Shown here: in pieces, positions 51,933 to 61,518 of the stretch
Position numbering within the stretch: the stretch's first letter is position 1
Layout of the letters: the number at the start of each line of letters is the position of its first letter
Origin: Pollenia angustigena
Taxonomy: Eukaryota > Arthropoda > Insecta > Diptera > Polleniidae
Length of the DNA stretch: 64,000 bases
Reading direction: 5' to 3'
NCBI GenBank assembly: GCA_930367215.1
Contig: OV884060.1
Coordinates: 177,703,253-177,767,252, forward strand
The notes under the pieces: model-generated
What the model saw: only the letters and a program-made list of their open reading frames with translations
Database searches by the model: none
What the model was told of the DNA's origin: nothing
Program-made: the position numbers and the translations under genes

Positions 51933-52076
51933 AGTGCCGGTTCACACACTTCAAGTTTGATTCGTCAAGTCTTGAGTTTTTAGGAGAGAGGGGAAAACAA
52001 ATGGCATTCTCTTTTCCCTTCTCTCCTAAAAGCTCAAGACTTGACGAGCCAAACTTGACGTGTGTGAACCAGCACT
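51933..52076. repeat. 144-bp hairpin AGTGCYGGTTCACACAC
   Basis: AGTGCCGGTTCACACACTTC and GTGTGTGAACCAGCACT; arms extend through CGTCAAGTCTTGAG and GGAGAGAGGGGAAAA over about 65 bp. A looser relative is at 54617-54887. Confidence 0.78.
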
Positions 52077-52230
52077 AATTCATTCTTTTGTCAAAATTCT
52101 TTTAATATTTAATTTTTTTTTTTTTTTTTAATTAAATCCTATTTATCTGACTATTATGGCTTACAAATAAAGCGATTTAGAAAAACTTATGTACGTATAA
52201 AGTTTAACAAAAAGAAGAAAAAAAAATCAG

Positions 52231-52473
52231 GGGCCTAATTACCGCATTCGATATCGAGTAAGCTATCGTCGTATCGAGTAAACTATTGTATTTTTTGCAT
52301 TCGATACACTCACGTAACGAAGGAAAACTAGAGAGTTGTAATGGCTTTGGTTACTCGATATCGAATGGTATAATCTCAAATTACGATACATTTCATTCGA
52401 TATCGAGAGTCATAATACCAAAATAAAAAATTTCGATCAATTTTGCTCGATATCGTATGCGGTAATTAGACCC
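52231..52473. mobile_element. GGGCC-family foldback, CAG duplication
   Basis: GGGCCTAATTACCGCATTCG left and GCGGTAATTAGACCC right; CAG on both sides (52228-52230, 52474-52476). Sits 35 bp from the stop codon of the unidentified minus-strand gene. Confidence 0.85.
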
Positions 52474-52508
52474 CAGTTAAAACAAATAAAATAAAAATAG
52501 TTTTTGGT

Positions 52509-52615
52509 TTATCTTTTACAGGCACGTTCTCTTAATCTTAACTTACGCTTGACTTCGCCAGAGGTAAAATCTTGAATTTGGTAAACATGCGTTCTCGTTG
52601 TAGTTGAAGACACAC
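52509..52615 (-). CDS. Terminal coding exon of the unidentified gene
   Basis: Completes the Gly codon and adds 34 residues (VSSTTTRTHVYQIQDF, then TSGEVKRKLRLRERACKR) and a TAA stop. The basic end could be a nuclear localisation signal. A foldback element (52231-52473) begins 35 bp past the stop, so the 3' UTR would be short or contain that hairpin. Confidence 0.5.
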
Positions 52616-55028
52616 CTGAAAAGCAAAAAGGGTTCGTGAAATTCATAATAATATTTGCATGCACACTCGTATAGCATAAAAAAACCAGTCTTATTTGTAT
52701 GCAAAGTTTTCACAATAATGATATCTTATATGTATATGAATATGTATATGTATGTACTAGCATTTAACCCCCTACTTCGTTAGCGTCTCTCTTTCTTTCG
52801 TGGACATATTTATACAACAAAGTTTTCTGAGTTTTAACAGAATAGAACCAACAATTTTATCTTATTCTTATTCACTCAGAACCCTGCATCTAGAATTTTA
52901 TGTTTCTTAAGCTACGGTCACACTTGGCAAATATTTAGATGAAAGTTTGGTTTTTAATCTATTGTCTTGATTAAAAAACCTAACGACAGCTTTTGCAACA
53001 AATACGCCAACCACGATAAGGGTGAACATCTCGTAAAGTGCATTATCTCTAAGCTTATGAATTCGTAAACCTGTCATAAATTTTACTTTTTTCTGAGGAT
53101 CGATCAATCGCTTCGATTTCGAACGAAGACGTCGTTCACTTAACTTAAGTTCATGTTAAACAAAAACAATATTTTTTTTTTTAATATAAAGCGACCGAAG
53201 TCTTCGTTTGCAAACAGATTAATTATATTTCATGTGAAATGGCCCACAGTTCAGACGCCTTTGTATATGGAAAACGTTTGGACAATGTTACGGCTGCTAA
53301 ATATATACGTTTAGGCCCAACCATTTTATACATGAGCTAGCATAAGCTACTGTCAAAAAATTAAGAAAAGCTGGCAAATGCATTTAAAAAAACAAAATCA
53401 AAAAGCATCTGATTCCGCACGAAATGTGTTTCGCACTTTGCTTAAGCAAATGACAGTTTTTTAAAACTTAACGAAAAGTTTCCTCAAGTTAAATATGGTT
53501 TGACACATACGATTTACATGTATTGGCACAGTTTCTTAAGTAAGCTTATGCATGTTATGGTTTTTAGATCGATTGTAATGACTTAGTAGCAGGAAAAGAA
53601 TTTATAAAAAGACAACAAAAACTAGAGTTCGTGTAGGTTTCAATTCACTAAAGCAGAAAATTCAACTACTCGAAAAATGGCAGACTATGAAAAAAGTATT
53701 CTTAGTTCGTTAAAATTTTTTGCAATTTAATTAAAGTTCTCTTAGTCGTGATTATAAGTAAAAGCAAACATAATCACGTGTGATTCACACGTGACACGAA
53801 AAATCACGTGCACACCTTTAGGGCGATTCTATTCTGACGGGTGCAACATTTAGACGCTTTAAACGTCTTTTACTAATAGAAAGAAACACATTTGCAATTA
53901 AGTTATTTCTAGAAGGGGTAACATTTTTTTATATACTATTGTTATGTATTTACAAGAATTTATAGAAAACGATCAAATAGCCACGAGAGAGCTTTAAAGT
54001 GCATGACGGGTGCAACCAAATCGGCTCACTTTCATAAGATCATACCACAAAAACACAAAACTCTGTTAATTTTTAAACTTTTATTGTATTATTCTTTTTT
54101 ATTGTGAAATATGAGATATCAGACGATGATTATCAAATCAAACATCGTAGAGAAATATAATCCAATAATAAGAAATTTGCTCTTTAAGCCATGACGGGTG
54201 CAACATGCAATGAATTTTCTGTTCGCGCCAAATCTATGAATCTTAATGATTCGAAGTGCACAACAAATTTATATTTAAGCTGACGTCTAAAAAAATTATA
54301 TTGTTATAAAAATAGATATTTTACTTTAAAATGGCATCAAAAAAGTGTCAAATAGTGTGATTTGAAAATTGATGTTAAAAGTTGTCTAGAATAGAATCGC
54401 CCTTTACTTAAACTATTATACGGGCCTGTCACAAAATTCCCTAACGATTAAAATTAATGGGTCGATTACAGATGGCAACTGAACTGAAGTTAAATTCCCT
54501 GATTTCGCTGCTGGCAGCTCAACTTCAGTCGTGTTGCCATCTGTAATCGCACCATACAATATAATTTACCATTCGGAATGGAATCTGTAAAAAAGCTGAA
54601 AATTAAATTGTATGAAAGTGCTGGTTCAGACACGTCAGGTTTAGCTGAAAAGGTTTTCTTAAATTCTCTTTTGAACCTGCGTGTACGTTTATATGCAATC
54701 AGATTGTGTCGTCAATTGTCTTGTACTTTGTCTTAGATTTATCTAGCATATGACGAATACAAAAACAAAAGGAAAAAAGAAAATTGAAGAGTGCGGTCAA
54801 GTCTGTAACCCCTTTTCATTCTCTTTTCCCCTCTCTCCAGAAAACTCAAGACTTGACGAGTCAAACTTGATGTGTGCGAACCAGCACAAAGCATTAAAAA
54901 TGAATTAGAATACAAACATGGTTTAATATGGCGTTAGACAATTTTAAGACTCTTTCAATATTTACCCGTATCCGAGCGTACTGGACTTGACGGAGGCGAG
55001 GGTGAATCTAATGATATGACTTCATTGT
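52509..55028 (-). CDS. Last two coding exons of an unidentified minus-strand gene
   Basis: Exon 55028-54966 (acceptor TTATTTTCAG, donor GTAAAT) joins exon 52615-52509 (acceptor TTGCTTTTCAG) in frame and ends in TAA. The first encodes NEVISLDSPSPPSSPVRSDT, the second a Ser/Thr start, then HVYQIQDFTSGEVKR and a basic end RERACKR. VISLD followed by Ser/Pro resembles a SUMO-interacting motif, and PIAS-type SUMO ligases have a similar C-terminal element; that link is only a suggestion. A GTAAGT inside the last exon (after GAAGTCAAGC) could be an alternative donor. Upstream exons were not found before 64000. Confidence 0.5.
53313..53577. repeat. AGGCCCAACC-family copy
   Basis: AGGCCCAACCATTTTATACA left; CTTATGCATGTTATGGTTTT right (degenerate). 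Contains GATTCCGCACGAAAT, AAGCAAATGACAGTTTT as in 9956-10223. Confidence 0.7.
53821..54402. mobile_element. 582-bp TIR element with TTTA duplication and internal GACGGGTGCAAC repeats
   Basis: GGGCGATTCTATTCTGAC and GTCTAGAATAGAATCGCCC ends; TTTA on both sides (53817-53820, 54403-54406). TGACGGGTGCAAC occurs three times in direct orientation (about 53836, 54003, 54191). No ORF. Confidence 0.82.
54459..54555. repeat. 97-bp hairpin GRTCGATTACAGATGGCAAC
   Basis: CGATTACAGATGGCAAC pairs with GTTGCCATCTGTAATCG; inner arms GAACTGAAGTT/AACTTCAGT. Small foldback within the intron of the unidentified gene. Confidence 0.72.
54617..54887. repeat. AGTGCTGGTTCA foldback, second copy
   Basis: AGTGCTGGTTCAGACACGTC left and ACTTGATGTGTGCGAACCAG right; shares TCTTTTCCCCTCTCTCC and CTCAAGACTTGACGAG with 51933-52076 but has a longer middle. 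Confidence 0.65.
54966..55028 (-). CDS. Penultimate coding exon of the unidentified gene
   Basis: 63 nt: two bases finishing a codon, 20 codons NEVISLDSPSPPSSPVRSDT and one base of a Gly codon. The preceding minus-strand sequence is a good T-rich acceptor. The plus strand has no credible splice sites around this interval, which supports the minus reading. Confidence 0.5.
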
Positions 55029-56461
55029 CTGAAAATAAATTTAAAATCCATAGAAAGACATTAATTTTTTAACATAATTTGAAAATATTTAACTTAGATT
55101 TGACCAACTGAAACCATTTCGTTACCTTAGATTTTATATACTTTATACCCGGGCGTTTGCTTAAGTAAATAAAACAACATTTTTTATTTTTTGAGGAGTT
55201 TCAATGGATATTTTTTTACATACATCTTTTTCATTTTTAAATATATGTATAATTCATTTTTATTATTATTTATTCTCGTTCAAATATTTCATTTTTTTTT
55301 TAATCATATTATTTACGCTTAACTTATAAATGATTTTTTTTTTTTTTAATGATACATATAAACTATTTAATATTAATTTTGTTTGTTTGTTTTTGGGATG
55401 AGAAAAGTTTATTTTAATTTTTTTTTTTTTTTTTAATTTTTAAGAACTAAAATCAATAGGTAAAAAATAGGTTTTGTGATTTATATACATTTGTTAAAGT
55501 ATCTTTTCAAAAATTTAGAAGATTTTTTGTATACTTTTTCCTTACTAAAGTATATTTCTTTAAACATAGAGCAATTTTAAGATTTAGATTTTATTAACAA
55601 AATAATAAAAAGTTTTTGTTGTATTAGTCGTTTGGTTTATTTATAACTATTTTCTGTTTTGTATTGCTGTTTTAAACAAGTTTTATTTTTGCATTTTGCT
55701 TTGTGGTAAATTAAGCATTTTCTTCTATTTTATTCTTTTTTAGTGAAATATTGTGGCAGAGTTGTTTGCTTACATCCTAAATTAATTTATTAAAAAAAAA
55801 AAAACAAATGAAAAATTAAAAAAAATCAAGAAAAAATAGCCAAAGATTATTTTTTTTTTTTGTATATGTATATAAAATCAAGATATTGAAATGATTTCGT
55901 TACAGTTTTCATTAAAAAATTCATTGTATATACAATACATAAATAAATACATGTTTAAAAAAACATGTGTCTTTAAATACTTAATCAAAAATTATTTAAT
56001 GTTTTACTAAAAAAAAAAAAAATGAAAAAAAAAACCAAAACGTCTCATAAAGAAGATTAATAATAAATAAAAGCCAATTAAAAATACAAAATTTTTCCAT
56101 GAAATAAAATTTGTAATACATCTTAAGCCTCATTCGCAATGGTTGTTGCTTTTAATTTTTCAATACCAAAATGTAACTACTCGTAAAGCTGTGTTAAAAT
56201 AGCGACAATTTGTATGAGATGTCAATGACGTTAATAAAAATTTCGATCCAACGATACCATTGGTTAAATTTTAATGTTTAAATATAGACTGGCAGCCGTC
56301 GCAGTGACGCAAACGGTAAAGCTGCAAAGAATTCTGATTACAATTCTCGAAGCATAGAAAATTCGACCCGAGTTTAATCCCCAGATCAGTCAAGAAAAAA
56401 GTTTATCAAAAATTTTAATTCATTTCATGTCGTAAAATTCCTTCCTTCCTAAAAATAGGCC
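55029..56461. other. Poly(A/T)-rich intronic or intergenic stretch
   Basis: Upstream (minus-strand sense) of the penultimate exon of the unidentified gene. Many homopolymer A and T runs. At 56291-56390 a possible tRNA-derived SINE head is discussed under findings. No exon seen. Confidence 0.45.
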
Positions 56462-56635
56462 CCTATTACGGTTCACAACTCAACTCAGTTGGGTTGTAAT
56501 TAAGACAACTGGTTGTGATCAGTTGTAATTTTTGTTATGTTTTTGTTCACCGCAAAATAGCAAAGTTGTAAACCATAACACAAAAATAAAGAAATTACAA
56601 CTCAACTGAGTTGAGTTGTGAACCGTAATAGGGGA
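56462..56635. repeat. CCCCTATTACGG foldback, second copy
   Basis: CCCCTATTACGGTTCACAAC and GTTGTGAACCGTAATAGGGG, with AACTCAACTCAGTT arms. 174 bp. Related to 46538-46966. Confidence 0.75.
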
Positions 56636-56853
56636 CATAATTAAATTTCGTTAACTTAAGCATAATTAAAAAAAAAAAGTAACAAACATTTTTTTAATTA
56701 AAAGTATCTCGGTGCGTTGTTTGCAGATACATATGTATATCTTTTTTGGAAACTACAGCAATTCAAATCAAATTTTTGCTAGTGAACAGCCGATAAAATA
56801 TATATTGTATCCATTATAAATTTGCCTTTCCGGTGGCATTTTAAAACAATAAT

Positions 56854-56993
56854 CACCCTTATTGTGTTTGGCGTATTTAAAATACGTCTACTACTGTTTG
56901 GTAATAGATTAAAGGAAAAAAGTTCACGTTCTTTTTAATCTATTACCAAACTGTCGTCGGCGTATTTTAAATACGCCAAACACAGTAAGGGTG
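56854..56993. mobile_element. 140-bp hairpin element, AAT duplication
   Basis: CACCCTTATTGTGTTTGGCG and CGCCAAACACAGTAAGGGTG; inner arms GGTAATAGATTAAA/TTTAATCTATTACC. AAT at 56851-56853 and 56994-56996. Confidence 0.83.
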
Positions 56994-57036
56994 AATGTTT
57001 TTGATCATAATATTGGCTGTTTTTTAAAAAATAAAA

Positions 57037-58021
57037 TCTGTGGCATTTTGACAAAACATCTTAAGTCAAATTAAAAAATGTTGAATATCATACGAGTCAT
57101 GGCCTAATTAGTAGGTCTACTCGAAACGACTGCTGATTTTTTGCAGAGCTGTGTAATACATAGGCATAAATGGGCAAAATGCAAAAGTTCTTTACATATT
57201 TTAACGCCATTGTGTTTATTTGAAAATTGTTTACTTTTTCAATATGATTTTTGATTTCAAAAAATTATTTTTCGTTTTGTGAAAATAGAAATAAAATTTA
57301 ATAATTGTGACAAAAATTGTGAACAAAAACTTTAAATAATTATAATAATAAAAAATAGAAGTAATAAATAAAAATCCTAAAGGCGGACACAATGGAGGAG
57401 AACATTTATCGTATCCTCCCCAGTGATGATACAGCAGCGCCAATGCATTTATCATTTGATGCCAAAAGTGCAATATCCAAAGCATGTTACAAACTCTATT
57501 TGGTATAAAAGATTCAATAAACAAAAATTAATCTGGAGATAATCATTTGAAAAGTACATTAAATACTGCTTACTTTCCTCCGCGGCATGCGAAGAAAACA
57601 ACATCAGTGTCAACATTTTTATTTCAGTAACATAAGAGTAATTTCCACAGACGAACATGTTGACCAAGGGTACACTTCTTCTATATGTGGTAAAGCATTT
57701 CCGTTGTTTTCTTTATACCCATATGCAGGCGGAGGAGGAAAGTAAGAAGTCTTTAATGTGCCGTTCAAATGATTATCTCCAGATTAATTTTTGTTGGTAT
57801 GTAACATGCTTTGGACATGGCACTTTCGGCATCAAATGATATATACATATATACATTGGCGATGCTGTTTCATCACTTGGGAGGAGATGATGAAATGTTC
57901 TCCATTCTGTCTTTAATTTTGGCTTATTTTATTATTTGATAAACATGATTTTTTCCGAGGTTTTTTTTTAACTTTTTGGTATCTTATATGGACTTAAGAT
58001 GTTTTGTCAAAATGCCACAGA
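57037..58021. mobile_element. 985-bp element with perfect 31-bp TIRs and large internal palindrome
   Basis: TCTGTGGCATTTTGACAAAA at 57037 pairs exactly with TTTTGTCAAAATGCCACAGA ending at 58021. Inside, the 57380-57560 block (ATTTATCATTTGATGCC; AATTAATCTGGAGATAATCA) recurs inverted at about 57745-57900. Short ORFs there are mirror artefacts. Confidence 0.82.
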
Positions 58022-58620
58022 AACATATATATACAGTGTAAGCTCTCTACAGTGGACATTCTACTGCGCTGCATCAGTGATTTCAAATTGTTATATTTTT
58101 ATCAGTGAAGTAAATGTGGACCAAAAAATTGTGAAATACTGCATAAAAATAATAGTCACACAATAAAATAAAATTATAATTATTCTTTTATCGCCATTAA
58201 AAATAGTTTGCTTTTCTGATGCAGCGCAGTGATGCATTTACGAACGTACCCTCTCTATAGCGGACACCTCCCATTAATGGACAAAAACTCTGAAAAGTAA
58301 CACCAAATAATAATGTTCATGAAAATGAACCTTCCATAGATGGACAAACCTTATGTATATATTTTGGTTGAAAACCCTCCATTCTGTGCACATCTTTTCA
58401 AAATTACAAATAATTTTTTAGTTGTTTTTGTATAATTTGGTAAATCTGATATAGCCTTTAGATATTTTTAGTTTGTTTTTAAATATTTGGCTACTCTGAA
58501 GCAACTACATATGAATGTACTATTTTATGATGTGAGGGGGGATTCACGAAAATTACTTTTTGTTGTCAATTCAATTTATTTCTTTTGTGTCACAAATGAC
58601 TTCAAAACAAAGTGTTTGAT

Positions 58621-59159
58621 ATGGAAAGAAAAAGTGAAAATATTGCATCCTTAAACTTTGCGGCCGAAAATGTGTACAATGCTGATGAAAGCAGGGGCCT
58701 ATTCACCGCATTCGATATCGAGTAAGCTATCGTATCGAGTAAACTATCGTATTTGTCTGCATACAATAGACACTGATGTATCGAATTAAAACTAGAGAGA
58801 TATAATGTCTTTGGTTACTCGATATCGAATGCTATCATCTCAAATTACGATACATTCATCCGATATCGAGTCATAATACCAAAATAAAAAATTTCGATCA
58901 ATTTTGCTCGATATCGTATGCGGTAATTAAACCCCAGTCTATACTACAGAGCACTTCCCAATTAAACACTAACCTTTAAAAACATAAAATGTACAGAAGG
59001 TAAACTGGCTATGGAAAGGTTGTTAGTGATATTATGTGTTAGCATTACGGGACAAAAGGAGGTACCCTTTAGTAATTGGAAAAGCTGTTCGAACTCGAGA
59101 ATTTAAGAAAACCTCAATAGTAGCTTACATTAAATTTGGAAATCAAGCAAAAAGACCTG
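58621..59159 (+). pseudogene. pogo/Tigger-type transposase fossil
   Basis: Before the inserted foldback the frame reads NFAAENVYNADES; after it, SLYYRALPN then a stop, then TFKNIKCTEGKLAMERLLVI in the same frame, and a shifted VIGKAVRTREFKKTS. VYNADE(T/S).LYYRALP is the first-Asp region of pogo/Tigger (CENP-B-like) DDE transposases. Stops and shifts show decay before or after the insertion. Confidence 0.75.
58695..58934. mobile_element. GGGCC-family foldback inserted in the transposase fossil, CAG duplication
   Basis: GGGCCTATTCACCGCATTCG left, TGCGGTAATTAAACCC right; CAG at 58692-58694 and 58935-58937. Removing the element and one CAG restores frame continuity of the host fossil, which independently supports the boundaries. 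Confidence 0.87.
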
Positions 59160-59399
59160 GGGCCTAATTCTGGCAGTCGTGATTGAGTACTTTCTCGATT
59201 CGAAAGCAATTTTATTTCTTATTCTTTCAGTCGATACTGCATGAACCGAAATTATATTTTCAGTATTGTGAAACTCAAATTAATGCTTTATAACACTGAA
59301 AAAATAATTCGGAATCGTTCAGTATTGACTGAAAAAATTAGATATTAAATTGCTTTCGAATCGAGAAAGTACTCGATCACGACTGCCAGAATCAGGCCC
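59160..59399. mobile_element. GGGCC-family foldback, CTG duplication
   Basis: GGGCCTAATTCTGGCAGTCG and CGACTGCCAGAATCAGGCCC; arms of about 50 bp include GAGTACTTTCTCGATTCGAA. CTG at 59157-59159 and 59400-59402. Confidence 0.86.
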
Positions 59400-59449
59400 C
59401 TGGATATAAATACTTTTGAAGCTCTAAATATTTTCACTATTTAATTTAA

Positions 59450-59577
59450 TGTGCTGTTTTCACAACACAAGTGGTTGGACGTGTAGTAAAATATATATGA
59501 AAAACACTCAAAAAACTAAGTGCTTTTCATATAAATTTTACTACACTTTCAATCACTTGTGTTGTGAAAACAGCACA
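59450..59577. mobile_element. 128-bp hairpin element, TAA duplication
   Basis: TGTGCTGTTTTCACAACACA and TGTGTTGTGAAAACAGCACA arms continuing to about 50 bp. TAA at 59447-59449 and 59578-59580. Confidence 0.83.
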
Positions 59578-60452
59578 TAAGACAGACAACTTTAATTAAT
59601 TTTTTAAGCGAATGATACGATACTATGTGCCAGTGAATTTTTAAAAAGTGCCCTTTAATTTATTTTACGTTATTGTTACGTTCACGGAAAGAACTGTTTA
59701 ATAAATCAGTTAAGTTCTTTAGTATGGCGATAATGGATTACTCTCAATATATATTCTACGTCTAGGACTGCCCTTAAAGATTATACATATGTGGATAAAT
59801 TTATGATATTCTCACACTTGGGTTTTGAAACGCGTATAATGCTATGTTCACGCTTGGGTTTTTAAATGCGTTTACGCATCTCGAACATGATTAAGCTCTA
59901 ATCACATCAAAATCGAGATGATTAACCATACTTTGAAGTAATTTTTTAATCACTTTAAATTTACATGATTATAACTAAATCATTTCATTAATCAGATAGA
60001 ATCCTCTGAACATAGCTCAAACTGAGTATGATGAAAAATCAGCCACAATAAACATATCTTTCAGGTGTGCTATCAACCACGATTTCTTCAATATGTTGAA
60101 AAAACAGGCAAGCCGGGCACATGGCGCTTTAACATAATTCGGGTACGCTGAATCCAGTGGTGCTCGCCGTTTTTTAGGTTTATCTGCCTCTCTAGTTAGC
60201 GAATAAAAAGGTATTTTTCTTATGCAAAGAAAATCAAGTCTATGCTTAAAATTCGCCAAACTTACACAATCGCATTCGAAATTTTTGAATTAGGTTTATT
60301 TAAAAAACTCTTAATAAGACGTTTTGCATTTTTATTCTAAAAACATTAGTTAAGGTTATTTTCTGATAAGGGAAATAAAAAATAAGTTAATATGGTATCA
60401 AATAAAAAAAAAAATATATATAAAAATAAAAATTTAAACAGTAGGGGTGGGT

Positions 60453-61518
60453 AGATTCACCCATGTTGTACGGACAAAAACTTTGTCTGGCCAAAATTTC
60501 ATAAATGAGAGTTTTCTGCAGACCGATTAAAATATTTCGGAAATTTTCTCCAGAAAATCAAAGCTGCCATATGTGCACAAAATCTATTAGTTTGACAACA
60601 TATTTTGTGTTATAATAGCCTTTTTACACTGATCAACATCTAACATCTACCATCAATTTGCCACCATTTGCGAAGATGTTAACATCTTTCCATAAGAAAT
60701 ACATAGAGCTTAAAACCAACATCTTTAAAAAATGTTCCTATCTCATTTTATTCCATTCTACATCTTTCGATTATTTTAGTGTCATCACTAGAAAAGTGGC
60801 AATAAATTCCATTATTATTGTGGCATCACTGACAAAAAGAAGTTTGTTTTGAAAGCAGCGTAACCATTTGTCGAGTTTTATCTTTTATTGCAATGTTTTT
60901 TATTTAAGTATTTTTTATATTTTTAAACAAATTGAACTTCAAATACATTTTTGAGTTTTCTTTTTAAATTTTGGCACTTTTGTGAGAAAGAAACATTTTT
61001 AAATTAAAATTTTTTTTTTGTCAAAAATGGTGACATTTTTGTTTGATGGTAGATGTTAGATGTGAGCAATGTAAACGAGTGTTTCACATTTTCTACATCT
61101 TTGATGGTAGATGTAAGATGTTGATCAGTGTAAAAAGCCTATAATATACAGTCTACAACTACCATGAAATGCTTAACATTAACACTAAAATGATGTTAGT
61201 GTTAAGTATAGACTCATCATAGAGTTTTTCTCATGTTATAACACGGTTGTTAATGCAAATGTTTTAACAACGCTTTTATAATATCATGTTATAACAGCAA
61301 ATCATGTCAGTTCTAGACGGGGAGTAATAGATGAAAAATATGATTGCTCACAATTTTATTGCACAAAATGTGCACTAAATATGTTCACCCTTTGGCAACT
61401 CAGTTCTATAGTTGGTCCAGATAATATATAAAAATAAATTGGTTCAAACTGAGAGTTATTCGTAAAAAATATATTCTCTCTCAAAAAGAATGATTGTCCG
61501 GACAACATGGGTGAATCA
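60453..61518. repeat. GATTCACCCATGTTG-ended element with a nested element
   Basis: GATTCACCCATGTTGTACGG left, CCGGACAACATGGGTGAATC right. It also holds AACATGATxTTAxxACA-type internal inverted matches (about 60598 and 61150-61300). Interrupted by 60618-61139. Confidence 0.72.
60618..61139. mobile_element. 522-bp TIR element, TATAATA duplication
   Basis: GCCTTTTTACACTGATCAAC left, GTTGATCAGTGTAAAAAGCC right, with ATCTAACATCTACCATCAA / TTGATGGTAGATGT repeats inside. TATAATA at 60611-60617 and 61140-61146. Confidence 0.82.

Larger units (their letters stand above)
58035..59450 (+). mobile_element. pogo/Tigger-like element remnant, interrupted by nested foldbacks
   Basis: CAGTGTAAGCTCTCTACAGT at 58035, CTCTCTATAGCGGACACC (58251) and ATTAATGGACAAA resemble Tigger-type ends. 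A transposase fossil follows (58621 on). Interrupted by a hairpin (about 58068-58240, ACTGCGCTGCATCAG ends) and the foldbacks 58695-58934 and 59160-59399. The right terminus is not found. Confidence 0.7.

Noticed and set aside
52520..52561. 42-nt plus-strand exon (AG..GT bounded, phase 0)
   Set aside because: It has good borders and could follow the 46292 exon, but it lies inside the minus-strand terminal exon, which joins in frame to a second exon and a stop; the minus reading explains more.
57231..57839. Frames of 60-97 aa on both strands
   Set aside because: Mirror-image readings of the palindromic 57037-58021 element.
60017..60259. 80-aa minus frame with KPKKRRAPLDSAYP
   Set aside because: No splice structure or recognised family; could be a transposon fragment but unsupported.
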